From DATFGK01 sp046712825 (GTDB lineage Bacteria; Actinomycetota; AC-67), in contig JBKKCR010000108.1 of assembly GCA_046712825.1 (NCBI GenBank), forward strand, positions 1 through 6,392: a stretch of 6,392 bases of DNA, written 5' to 3'. Every line of letters starts with the position of its first letter. Within the stretch, counting starts at the first letter, position 1. Shown here piece by piece: positions 1-6,285 of this stretch. The notes under the pieces were generated by a model. It saw only the letters and a list, made by a program, of their open reading frames with translations, ran no database searches and was not told the origin of the DNA. Made by a program: the position numbers and the translations under genes.

Positions 1-842
1 AGCAGGACGTCGTCGAGCGGCCGTCGGCCGTCGGTCGCACGCGGTACTCGGCCGGTCTCGAGGAGCACCTGCAGCGCCCGGCGGATCAACGCCTGCAGCG
101 CGAGCACGCCCGTTCGTTCGTACATCAACGTCGAGACGGCGACCCGCCAGCCCTGATCGACTTCGCCGAGCACGTTCTCGGCCGGGACGCGCACGTCGTC
201 GAAGAAAACCTCGTTGAAGTGAACGTCGCCGGCGATCGTGACGATCGGCCGCACGTCGATCCCCGGCGTGTGCATGTCCACGATCAGACAGGTCATACCT
301 GCGTGCTTGGATCCGGAGTCGTCCGTGCGGACGTAGAGCTGACAGCGGTCGGCCTCGTGCGCGTCGGAGCACCAGATCTTCTGACCGTTGACGACAAACT
401 CGTCGCCGTCCCGCACGGCCTTGGTTCGGAGCGCCGCGAGGTCGCTCCCGGCGCCGGGCTCGCTCATGCCCTGGCACCAGATCTCGTCGCCGGTACGGAG
501 CGATGGGAGGTAGCGCGCCTTCTGCTCCTCGGTTCCCGCCACGATCAGCGCCGGGCCGATGTTCGAAACGCCGATCTGACCGGCGATCAGCGGCGCGAGC
601 GCGTTCGCAAGCTCCTCGTCGACGAGCGCCTGTTCGAATGCGCTGAGGCCCCGGCCTCCGTACGCGACCGGCCAGGTCACACCGAGGTAACCGGCGCGGG
701 CCAGCTCACCCTGCCAGCGACGCCGATACATGAACGCTTCGTGGCGGTCGATCGGCTCGGGATCGCGCGGCGTGTGCTCCGCGAGCCACGCGCGCACCTC
801 CGTGCGGAACGCCTCTTGCTCTGCGGTGAGCGAAAGATCCAT
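1..842 (-). CDS. Acyl-CoA dehydrogenase, N-terminal 280 residues (runs off the left edge)
   Basis: FAD-dependent oxidation of an acyl-CoA to the 2,3-enoyl-CoA is the family reaction; the substrate is unknown. My minus-strand translation begins MDLSLTAEQEAFRTEVRAWL and stays open to the window edge, so about 100 C-terminal residues are missing. Visible elements are the helical N-domain with PVAYGGRG (residues 58-65), the flavin/substrate loop QGMSEPGAGSDLA (124-136), NGQKIW (152-157), the beta-domain end VFFDDVRVPAENVLGE (212-227), and LMYERTG with Glu242. Glu242 sits where isovaleryl-CoA and long-chain acyl-CoA dehydrogenases carry their helix-G catalytic base, so this subunit looks catalytically competent. 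The ATG at 842-840 is preceded by GAGGG at 853-849 (6-nt spacing) and lies 2 nt after the stop of the ligase gene, so it is the third gene of the leftward operon. It resembles the FadE26-type subunit of heteromeric actinobacterial enzymes (inference). The family call is firm; the substrate is not. Confidence 0.93.
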   Translation of the reverse strand, partial: MDLSLTAEQEAFRTEVRAWLAEHTPRDPEPIDRHEAFMYRRRWQGELARAGYLGVTWPVAYGGRGLSAFEQALVDEELANALAPLIAGQIGVSNIGPALIVAGTEEQKARYLPSLRTGDEIWCQGMSEPGAGSDLAALRTKAVRDGDEFVVNGQKIWCSDAHEADRCQLYVRTDDSGSKHAGMTCLIVDMHTPGIDVRPIVTIAGDVHFNEVFFDDVRVPAENVLGEVDQGWRVAVSTLMYERTGVLALQALIRRALQVLLETGRVPRATDGRRPLDDVL

Positions 843-844
843 CG

Positions 845-2137
845 CTAACCCTCGTCGACGACGTACTCGGATTTGTACGACGCCCGCGGGGTGCCGCCCC
901 GCGCTACCCACTCGATCTCGACCGGCACGCCGAGCTCCGACGCGATCCGCTCCTGCACCTTGGCCCTGTCGACGGCATCGTCGCGCTCCGGCTCGATGCG
1001 CACAATCAGCGAAGGCTGCGGTTGCGACCGCTTCCGCACGAGCTGGAAGAAGGTCGCCGGACCCATCAGCGCGGAGAACTCGAGCATCGCGAGCTCCACG
1101 TCGATCGGCAGCAGCTGTTTGTCGCCGACGCGCACGACGTCCTTGGCTCGCCCGTGCCAGAACACCCGCGCGCTGGTCTCGCCGCAGGCGCACGGGTCGT
1201 CCTCGATGTGGACGACGTCCTCGAGGTCGTAGCGGACCACGAAGTTGTCCCGCTCGAGCGTGGTCACGACGAGGTGGCCGCGCGCGCCGGACGGAACCCG
1301 CTGTCCCGTGGCCGGGTCCACCGACTCGACGATGATCAGGTCGTCGCACATGTGCGACCCGCGATCCTCCGCGCATGCCGTGCCGAGATACGGGAACGCG
1401 TCGGCGCCGGCCGACGCCGACCGGTACTGCGCGCGCGGGTCCGGCTCGGACGCGGCCATCCCGAGGTCGGCCTCGGGGTCGAGCCCCATCTGTTTCGCGA
1501 ACTCATAGTACTTCTTCCACGCGCCCGGGAAGAAGCGGTACTGCGTCGGTTTCGCCATCTGGAACAGCTCGATCGCCTTGCGCATCTCTCGCTCGTCGTC
1601 GGGCGGCCCGACCGAGATCGTCAGCAGACCGAAGTACTCCATCGCCCCCCGGACGAGCGCCTCGCCGCCGTTGAGGTAGCCGGGATGAGCCGTAACGTAG
1701 ATCCGGTCGCCGGGCCGCACGCCGGCGCGCCACTGGTTGCGCGCGTTGGCCTCGTAATCGATCTCGAGGTCCTTACGGGTCCAGAGCAGGATCGTCGGCC
1801 GTCCCGAGGTTCCGGTCGTCGTCGCCAGGCGCACGCAATCGGTCGCCAGCGCGCCGCGGTAGTCACCGAACGGGGGATGCTCGGCTTCCGAGTCGCGAAG
1901 CTCCTGCTTCACGGTGAGCGGGACGCGCTGCAGATCGTCGAGGGATGCCAGCCCGTCGCGTCCGACCCCCGCAGCTTCCAGCTTCCGCCGGAAGAACGGG
2001 ACGGGCACGTCGAACGCACGCGCCACCTGGCGGTTGAGCCGTTCGAGTTGCAGTCCGAGAAGCGCGTCGCGCGGAAGCGTCTGGATCTCGGGGTCCCAGT
2101 GCGCCCGGCCGGGGTCGGGCCCGGTGGACCGGGTCAC
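845..2137 (-). CDS. Phenylacetate-CoA ligase (PaaK)-like acyl-CoA ligase
   Basis: An AMP-forming ligase that converts a carboxylic acid, ATP and CoA to an acyl-CoA, cytoplasmic. With a GTG start it is 430 aa, the usual PaaK length. The N-terminus has the family signature WDPEIQTLPRD (residues 14-24). The ATP-binding loop is TTTGTSGRPT (106-115), with Arg where Lys is common. RYDLEDVV (302-309) is the YxxGD-like region. The C-terminal part has a CxCG pair (Cys316, Cys318), then GRAKDVV (329-335) and LLPIDVE, and Lys422 in SYKSEYVV is a candidate for the adenylation-step lysine. The GTG at 2137-2135 overlaps the aldehyde dehydrogenase stop as GTGA and has GGGGAG 10 nt upstream (2153-2148), implying translational coupling. 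An in-frame ATG at 2155 (436 aa) is the alternative start. The same frame stays open far upstream to 3424, but only as a shadow of the aldehyde dehydrogenase gene. The neighbours suggest it activates the acid made by the dehydrogenase. Whether the acid is aromatic, aliphatic or polycyclic cannot be told. Confidence 0.92.
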   Translation of the reverse strand: MTRSTGPDPGRAHWDPEIQTLPRDALLGLQLERLNRQVARAFDVPVPFFRRKLEAAGVGRDGLASLDDLQRVPLTVKQELRDSEAEHPPFGDYRGALATDCVRLATTTGTSGRPTILLWTRKDLEIDYEANARNQWRAGVRPGDRIYVTAHPGYLNGGEALVRGAMEYFGLLTISVGPPDDEREMRKAIELFQMAKPTQYRFFPGAWKKYYEFAKQMGLDPEADLGMAASEPDPRAQYRSASAGADAFPYLGTACAEDRGSHMCDDLIIVESVDPATGQRVPSGARGHLVVTTLERDNFVVRYDLEDVVHIEDDPCACGETSARVFWHGRAKDVVRVGDKQLLPIDVELAMLEFSALMGPATFFQLVRKRSQPQPSLIVRIEPERDDAVDRAKVQERIASELGVPVEIEWVARGGTPRASYKSEYVVDEG

Positions 2138-3609
2138 GGCCGGCCCGCTCCCCATTCGATCGTCTTCAGCTCGACGTACTCGTGCAGCCCGTAGTCGCCG
2201 AGCTCGCGCCCGAGGCCCGAGTGCTTGAAGCCCCCCCACGCCCCGTGCGGGTTCATCGTCGGTCCGCCGCCGTTGATCGCAACCCGGCCGGCGTGGATCC
2301 TGCGCGCCAGCTCGAGCGCGCGGACGGGGTCGGGATGCCACACGGACGCCGCGAGCCCATACCGCGTGTCGTTGGCGATGCCGATCGCCTCGTCCTCGCC
2401 GTCGAACGGGATCACGACCGACACCGGGCCGAAGATCTCGTCCTGGGCCACGCTCATCGCGTTGTCGACGTCGACGAACAGGGTCGGCTCGAAGTAGAAA
2501 CCGCGGTCGAGTCCCGCCGGTCGCGAGCCGCCGAAGGCCAGCTGCGCTCCCTGATCGAGCCCGGACTTCACGTATCGCTCCACACGCGCGCGCTGGGCGT
2601 CCCGGATCAACGGCCCCATCACGATCGCGGGATCGTGCGGGTCGCCGACCGTGACGCGGTCCAGGATCGCCTTCATCGCGTCGACCAGCTCGTCGTGGAC
2701 GGCTCGCTCCGCGAGCACGCGTGTCGTCAGCCCGCATCCCTGTCCCGCGTGACGGATGAAGCTCCCGGCGGCCGAACGCGCGGCCTTCGCGACATCCGCG
2801 CCGGCGAACACGATGCTCGGCGACTTGCCGCCGAGCTCGAGCAAGACCTTCTTCAACCCTTGCGCGGCCTGGGCCTGGATCGCCTGACCGACCTGCTCGG
2901 ATCCGGTGAAGCTGACCATGTCGACGGCCGGGTGGGTGGTGAGCGTCTCCGCCGCCTTGATGTCGCCGGTCACCACATTGACCGTGCCAGGCGGCAAGCC
3001 CACCTGCTCGGCGATCTCGGCGAGCGCGAACGCCTCGAGCGGCGTGTACGGCGACGGCTTGAGCACCACGGTGTTCCCCATCGCGAGCGCGGGGAACAGC
3101 TTCCATAGATTCAGGTACACCGGGAAATTGAAGGCCGTGATCGCGGCGACGACGCCGGCCGGCTCCTTCACGATCATCCCCTGCCCGATGCCGCCCGCGG
3201 CGACGATCGGCGGGAGCGGCTCCATGTAGGGGAACGTCGCTGCTCGCTCGGCGAACCAGAACGCGTGCGACAGCGGTGCGTCGAACTGGAGCGACTCGGC
3301 GATCGGCCGGGCCGAGCCCGCCTCGTCGATGATCAGTTCGATCAGATCGGCGCGGCGCGCGGCGATCGCTTCGGCGAACGCCACGAGGATGCGCGACCGC
3401 TCGGCGGGCGCCATGCGCGGCCACGGCCCATCGTCGAAGGCGCGGCGCGCGGCGCCGACCGCATCCTCGACGTCGGAGATCGACGCCTGCGGAACGCTGC
3501 CGATGACCTCTTCGCTGGACGGGCTGATGACGCTGGACTCTTCGTCACCGCTGCCGTCGACCCAGGCGCCGTCGATGAAGAGCCGGTACGTCCTGAGCGC
3601 GCTGCTCAT
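2134..3609 (-). CDS. NAD(P)-dependent aldehyde dehydrogenase
   Basis: Oxidises an aldehyde to a carboxylic acid with NAD(P)+, cytoplasmic. At 491 aa it is a full-length member of the aldehyde dehydrogenase superfamily. All core residues are present: Asn161 in FNFP, Lys184 in VVLKPS, the cofactor loop FTGSEQVG (234-241), the general base Glu258 in LELGGKSP, the nucleophile Cys292 in GQGC, EIFGPV (391-396), and the C-terminal GGFKHSGLGRELG with a HEYVELKTIEW tail. GQGC replaces the more usual GQxC followed by Thr/Ala, and FNFP replaces WNFP; both are conservative. The ATG at 3609-3607 has AGGGAGGG at 3628-3621, an 11-nt spacing that is slightly long. It is the first gene of the leftward operon, overlaps the ligase gene by 4 nt, and is read from the promoter at about 3658-3686. 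The context suggests it supplies the acid for the ligase. The tail and general layout fit broad-specificity catabolic dehydrogenases, but the substrate is not determined. Confidence 0.95.
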   Translation of the reverse strand: MSSALRTYRLFIDGAWVDGSGDEESSVISPSSEEVIGSVPQASISDVEDAVGAARRAFDDGPWPRMAPAERSRILVAFAEAIAARRADLIELIIDEAGSARPIAESLQFDAPLSHAFWFAERAATFPYMEPLPPIVAAGGIGQGMIVKEPAGVVAAITAFNFPVYLNLWKLFPALAMGNTVVLKPSPYTPLEAFALAEIAEQVGLPPGTVNVVTGDIKAAETLTTHPAVDMVSFTGSEQVGQAIQAQAAQGLKKVLLELGGKSPSIVFAGADVAKAARSAAGSFIRHAGQGCGLTTRVLAERAVHDELVDAMKAILDRVTVGDPHDPAIVMGPLIRDAQRARVERYVKSGLDQGAQLAFGGSRPAGLDRGFYFEPTLFVDVDNAMSVAQDEIFGPVSVVIPFDGEDEAIGIANDTRYGLAASVWHPDPVRALELARRIHAGRVAINGGGPTMNPHGAWGGFKHSGLGRELGDYGLHEYVELKTIEWGAGRP

Positions 3610-3620
3610 CGGTGTTTCGG

Positions 3621-3628
3621 CCCTCCCT
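3621..3628 (-). promoter_or_regulatory. Ribosome binding site of the aldehyde dehydrogenase
   Basis: Reading leftward this is AGGGAGGG, complementary to the 16S rRNA 3' end. The 11-nt gap to the ATG at 3609 is longer than ideal but there is no better start nearby, and the protein N-terminus (YRLFIDGAWV) is typical of the family. Confidence 0.6.
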
Positions 3629-3657
3629 CGCGGACCAGCCTGGTGCTCCCGCGAATA

Positions 3658-3686
3658 AGATTAACTAGTTGACTATTTGGCGTCAA
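3658..3686 (-). promoter_or_regulatory. Predicted leftward promoter for the aldehyde dehydrogenase operon
   Basis: On the minus strand there is TTGACG (3686-3681), a 17-nt spacer, then TAATCT (3663-3658). The -35 matches the sigma-70 consensus in five of six bases, and the -10 has the conserved T, A and final T. Transcription would start near 3651, giving a leader of about 40 nt that includes the Shine-Dalgarno sequence at 3628-3621. This is a local AT-rich patch in an otherwise GC-rich window. It is a prediction from sequence only. Confidence 0.5.
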
Positions 3687-3691
3687 CGCCA
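3663..3691. promoter_or_regulatory. Cluster of overlapping inverted repeats, candidate operator of the divergent promoters
   Basis: Three nested or overlapping dyads are visible. AACTAGTT is a perfect 8-bp palindrome (3663-3670). GTTGAC and GTCAAC are 6-bp arms with an 8-bp spacer (3668-3673 and 3682-3687). TGGCGT-CA-ACGCCA has perfect 6-bp arms (3678-3691). The middle dyad covers both predicted -35 boxes. Such symmetry fits a dimeric repressor of the TetR, GntR or MarR kind, but no known consensus is matched with confidence and no regulator gene is fully inside the window. Confidence 0.45.
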
Positions 3692-3698
3692 CTACGCT
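3669..3698 (+). promoter_or_regulatory. Predicted rightward promoter for the hotdog protein / acyl-CoA dehydrogenase unit
   Basis: TTGACT (3669-3674), an 18-nt spacer, then TACGCT (3693-3698). The -35 is near consensus; the -10 keeps T, A and the last T only. The start would fall near 3705, only about 7 nt before the ATG at 3712, which has no Shine-Dalgarno sequence, so the message may be nearly leaderless. It overlaps the leftward promoter, so the two probably cannot be occupied by polymerase at the same time. Confidence 0.42.
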
Positions 3699-3711
3699 AG
3701 CCGTTCCAGCG

Positions 3712-4998
3712 ATGGTCGACGTCAAACAAGAATTCGAGCGAGCCACCGCGTACTCGATCACCGACGACGATATCGAGCGCGCCAAGCTACTGCTCGGGGT
3801 GGAGACGGCCGACGCCAGAGCCGAGCACCTCACCGAAGCCACCGAGGACGCGATCCGCAACTTCGCGCACGGCTACGGCGACGACAACCCGCTCTTCTGC
3901 GAACCCGAGTACGCCCGTGAGACCCGTTGGGGCGCGCAGATCGCGCCGCCGATGATCCTCACGTCCCTCAACGCGCCGCTCCTCGGCGACCCGATCGATC
4001 CCGAGCTCAAGAAGCGCACGAAGAGCTTGTTCAGGGGCATCCATGCCTTCGTTTCCGCCGGCGATTGGGAGTGGTTCCATCCGATCTACCCCGGGGACCG
4101 CATCTACACCTTCGGGGGGGAGTTCTCCCTCGAGGTGAAGAAGTCCGAGTTCTCGGGGCGCTCGGTGCAGCGGACGTTACGGCGGGTCCATTTCAATCAG
4201 CGTGCCGAGATCGTGGCGATCGTGCGCATCCTCATGATCCTCGCCGAGCGGAAGACCGCCAAGGACAAGGGCAAGTACACCGCGATCGAGCCCACGCGTT
4301 ACACCGACGAGGATCTGGCCGCGATCGACGAGATCTACGCTCAGGAGCGTGCGCGCGGCGCCGAGCCCCGGTATTGGGAGGACGTCCAGGTCGGCGAGCC
4401 ACTCCCGAAGATGGTGAAAGGTCCCCTTACCGTCACCGACCTCATCTGCTTCCACGCCGGGGGGTACGGCTTCACGCCGTACGCGCCGTCCGCCTCGCGG
4501 CTCGCCTACAAGACCCGGCAGCGCATCCCCGCCTTCTACGTCCCCAACGCGCAAGGCGTCCCCGACACGGCGCAGCGCGTGCACTGGGACGCCGACTGGG
4601 CCAAGGCGATCGGGAACCCGATGCCGTACGACTACGGCGCGCTGCGCGAGACCTATCTGCAGCACCTGCTGACCGATTGGATCGGTGACGAGGGCTGGCT
4701 GCTCACGCAGCACGACGAGGTCCGGAGGTTCAACTACGTCGGCGACACCCAGTTCATCACCGGCGAGGTCGTCGGGAAGCGCATCGACGGATCCTCGTGC
4801 TCCGTCGACGTGGAGATGCGCGCGACGAATCAGCGCGGCGAGATCACCGCGCCGGGACGAGCGACGGTCCTCCTCCCGAGCAGGGAGCACGGCCCCGTCG
4901 TTCTTCCCGATCCTCCGATCGAGGATCAGCGCACCGCGGTTCGGATGCTCGAGCGGCACGCCGAGCTTGCCCGCGAAGCGCGGAACGCGCGCCGGTAG
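3712..4998 (+). CDS. Double-hotdog MaoC-like acyl dehydratase/hydratase
   Basis: Probably hydrates an enoyl-CoA or acts on a related acyl-CoA; this is family inference. The 428-aa protein shows two hotdog halves. The N-terminal half (about 15-180) has FAHGYGDDNPLF (51-62) followed by IAPPMIL (77-83), like the FAS1-DH/MaoC N-terminal domain, and HPIYPGDRI (123-131), a typical hotdog beta-turn. The C-terminal half (about 219-400) starts RYWEDVQVGEPLP, the standard MaoC entry, and has TVTDLICFHAGGYG (240-253) and YVGDTQFITGEVVGK. The hydratase-2 motif GDxNPxH is only partly kept: Asp57 and Asn59 are present, but Phe62 stands where the catalytic His is expected, and the C-terminal half has no clear copy. 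Activity may therefore rely on another residue, a partner subunit, or be absent. It is the first gene rightward of the divergent promoter, has no visible Shine-Dalgarno sequence, and its stop is embedded in the next gene's ribosome binding site. A non-catalytic or acyl-binding role is the alternative. Confidence 0.85.
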   Translation: MVDVKQEFERATAYSITDDDIERAKLLLGVETADARAEHLTEATEDAIRNFAHGYGDDNPLFCEPEYARETRWGAQIAPPMILTSLNAPLLGDPIDPELKKRTKSLFRGIHAFVSAGDWEWFHPIYPGDRIYTFGGEFSLEVKKSEFSGRSVQRTLRRVHFNQRAEIVAIVRILMILAERKTAKDKGKYTAIEPTRYTDEDLAAIDEIYAQERARGAEPRYWEDVQVGEPLPKMVKGPLTVTDLICFHAGGYGFTPYAPSASRLAYKTRQRIPAFYVPNAQGVPDTAQRVHWDADWAKAIGNPMPYDYGALRETYLQHLLTDWIGDEGWLLTQHDEVRRFNYVGDTQFITGEVVGKRIDGSSCSVDVEMRATNQRGEITAPGRATVLLPSREHGPVVLPDPPIEDQRTAVRMLERHAELAREARNARR

Positions 4999-5001
4999 GA
5001 G
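4996..5001 (+). promoter_or_regulatory. Ribosome binding site fixing the GTG start at 5007
   Basis: TAGGAG, which includes the stop codon of the hotdog gene, sits 5 nt before GTG at 5007. The open frame extends upstream to 4797, but that part overlaps the hotdog gene and reads as Arg/Ser/Asp-rich shadow sequence. After the GTG the protein starts with the acyl-CoA dehydrogenase-type DLGFNDQQQLLRDTTRRFL. The site therefore decides the start and indicates translational coupling. Confidence 0.8.
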
Positions 5002-5006
5002 ACCAC

Positions 5007-6134
5007 GTGGATCTCGGTTTCAACGATCAACAGCAGTTGCTCCGCGACACAACGCGGCGCTTCCTCGAGAACGAGGCGCCGGTTGCGCGCGCGCGTGAGC
5101 TCTTCGGCGACCCGATCGGATTCGATCGAGAGCTCTGGCGGAAGGGCGCCGAGCTCGGGTGGAGCGCGCCGGCGATCCCCGCCGAGTACGGCGGCGGAAG
5201 CGTTTCCGGTCAGAGCGTGATCGATCTCGTGGCCATCGCCGAGGAGATGGGGCGTTTCGTGTTCTCCGGCCCGTTCCTCGGCACGAACGTCGTCGCGGCC
5301 GCGATCGCGGAGTTCGGCTCCGACGAGCAGCAGAAGGAGATCCTCCCGGGCATCGCCTCCGGTGACTCGACCGCGGCGTGGTGCTTCGCCGAAGCCTCCG
5401 GGATCTGGGACGTCGACGGTGTTCGGGCGACGGTGAAGCGCGACGGCGGCGACCTGCTCCTCGACGGCACGAAGATGTATGTCGACGGCGCCCGATCGGC
5501 ATCCTGGCTGCTGGTCACGGCGAGGGACGACGACGGCGTCATCCAGGTCATCGCGCCGGCAGACCGGCCGGGCATCGGCGTCACCCCGCTCGAGACGCTC
5601 GATCCGACGCGGCCGATGTGCGAGGTGGCCTTCGACGGGGTCCGCCTTCCGCGGTCCGCCATCCTCGGCGACCCGTCGACCGCCGGCGCGGCCGTCGAGC
5701 GCCAGATGCAGATCGCGCTGGTGCTCCTGTGCGCCGACAGCGTCGGCGGCGCCGATCGCGTGCTCGAGATGTCCGTCGGCTACGCGAAGGATCGCGAGCA
5801 GTTCGGCCGGCCGATCGGAAGCTTCCAAGCGATCAAGCACAAGGCGGCGAACATGCTGTTGTGGCTCGAGGCCTCCCGTGCGGCGACCTATTACGCGGCG
5901 CTGGCGGTGGAGAGCGGCCTCGACGAGGCGCCGCTCGCCGTAAGCGCGGCGAAGTCCTACGTCGGCGAAGCGGCCGGAACCCTCGCCGAAGAGGGCCTCC
6001 AGATCCACGGCGGCATCGGCTTCACCTGGGAGCACGACATCCATCTGTACCTTCGCCGGGCGAAGAGCAACGAGGTCCTGTACGGGGACCCCGCCTGGCA
6101 CCGCGAGCGGGTCTGCCGCATCGTCGGCGTGTAG
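5007..6134 (+). CDS. Acyl-CoA dehydrogenase-family protein lacking the usual catalytic glutamates
   Basis: A 375-aa member of the FAD-dependent acyl-CoA dehydrogenase family with all three regions: helical N-domain (IPAEYGGGS, 57-65), beta domain (about 120-225), and C-terminal helices with DREQFGRPIGSFQAIKH (262-278) and QIHGGIGFTWEHDIHLYLRR (332-351). Arg263, Gln265 and the QIHGGIG turn, which contact FAD across the dimer interface in this family, are kept. By counting from conserved anchors, the helix-G base position (Glu in isovaleryl-CoA dehydrogenase) is Ala237, and the medium-chain-type position (Glu in YEGT) is Tyr359 in VLYGDPAWHRER. The SEPxxGSD loop is reduced to FAEASGIWD (127-135). 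It therefore resembles the non-catalytic partner subunit of heteromeric enzymes such as FadE26-FadE27. The leftward acyl-CoA dehydrogenase at 1-842, which keeps these features, is the natural partner candidate. Second gene of the rightward unit, 8 nt after the hotdog gene. The family is certain; the subunit role is inferred. Confidence 0.92.
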   Translation: MDLGFNDQQQLLRDTTRRFLENEAPVARARELFGDPIGFDRELWRKGAELGWSAPAIPAEYGGGSVSGQSVIDLVAIAEEMGRFVFSGPFLGTNVVAAAIAEFGSDEQQKEILPGIASGDSTAAWCFAEASGIWDVDGVRATVKRDGGDLLLDGTKMYVDGARSASWLLVTARDDDGVIQVIAPADRPGIGVTPLETLDPTRPMCEVAFDGVRLPRSAILGDPSTAGAAVERQMQIALVLLCADSVGGADRVLEMSVGYAKDREQFGRPIGSFQAIKHKAANMLLWLEASRAATYYAALAVESGLDEAPLAVSAAKSYVGEAAGTLAEEGLQIHGGIGFTWEHDIHLYLRRAKSNEVLYGDPAWHRERVCRIVGV

Positions 6135-6151
6135 CTCCGGCCCCCGGGAGC
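6134..6151 (+). terminator. Weak hairpin just after the acyl-CoA dehydrogenase stop
   Basis: GCTCC (6134-6138) and GGAGC (6147-6151) can form a 5-bp stem around a GC-rich loop, starting in the stop codon. There is no T-tract after it, so it is a poor match to an intrinsic terminator. It may only be chance in GC-rich DNA. Confidence 0.2.
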
Positions 6152-6285
6152 GCCGATATCCGGAAATGGCCTCAAGAATGCAGTCAGAATGCCGAATATT
6201 CTCCAAGCGTTCCGAGCACGGGACGAGGGTCCTACGCCACGCTCCGCGGTCGCTCGGATCATGTAAGAACGCGCACGGATTCCGG
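6135..6285. other. Non-coding interval downstream of the rightward unit
   Basis: No convincing gene lies here on either strand. The frames that cross it are extensions of shadow frames from the acyl-CoA dehydrogenase gene. Part of it (about 6158-6212) is less GC-rich than the genes. It contains a direct repeat AGAATGC (6175-6181 and 6186-6192, 11-bp period) followed by the 8-bp palindrome GAATATTC (6194-6201), and an inverted pair AGAAT/ATTCT (6186-6190 and 6198-6202). This could be the upstream control region of a gene beginning near 6286, but no clear -10/-35 pair is seen. Confidence 0.35.

Noticed and set aside
219..848. A 209-aa plus-strand open frame at the left
   Set aside because: It is antisense to the left acyl-CoA dehydrogenase, which has clear family motifs; the peptide has no motif of its own.
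1022..2194. A 390-aa plus-strand open frame opposite the ligase
   Set aside because: It is antisense to the PaaK-like gene, with Arg/Val/Leu/His-rich shadow composition and no domain.
2182..3108. A 308-aa plus-strand open frame opposite the aldehyde dehydrogenase
   Set aside because: It is antisense to a gene with all catalytic residues of its family; composition is that of a shadow frame.
845..3424. A single 859-aa minus-strand protein
   Set aside because: Only the last 430 residues look like a protein family (PaaK-like). The rest is Arg/Gly/Ala-rich out-of-frame reading of the aldehyde dehydrogenase gene, so this is not a fusion.
4111..4122. Possible frameshift at the run of G in the hotdog gene
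   Set aside because: The frame continues smoothly as YTFGGEFSLEV on both sides with consistent hotdog features, so no error is indicated.
3927..4688. A 253-aa plus-strand open frame inside the hotdog gene
   Set aside because: It is a +2-frame shadow rich in Arg and Asp with no family motif, while the overlapping frame encodes a clear two-domain hotdog protein.
4797..5006. A 70-residue N-terminal extension of the right acyl-CoA dehydrogenase
   Set aside because: It overlaps the hotdog gene in another frame, is Arg/Ser/Ala-rich, and a strong ribosome binding site with GTG at 5007 gives the normal family N-terminus.
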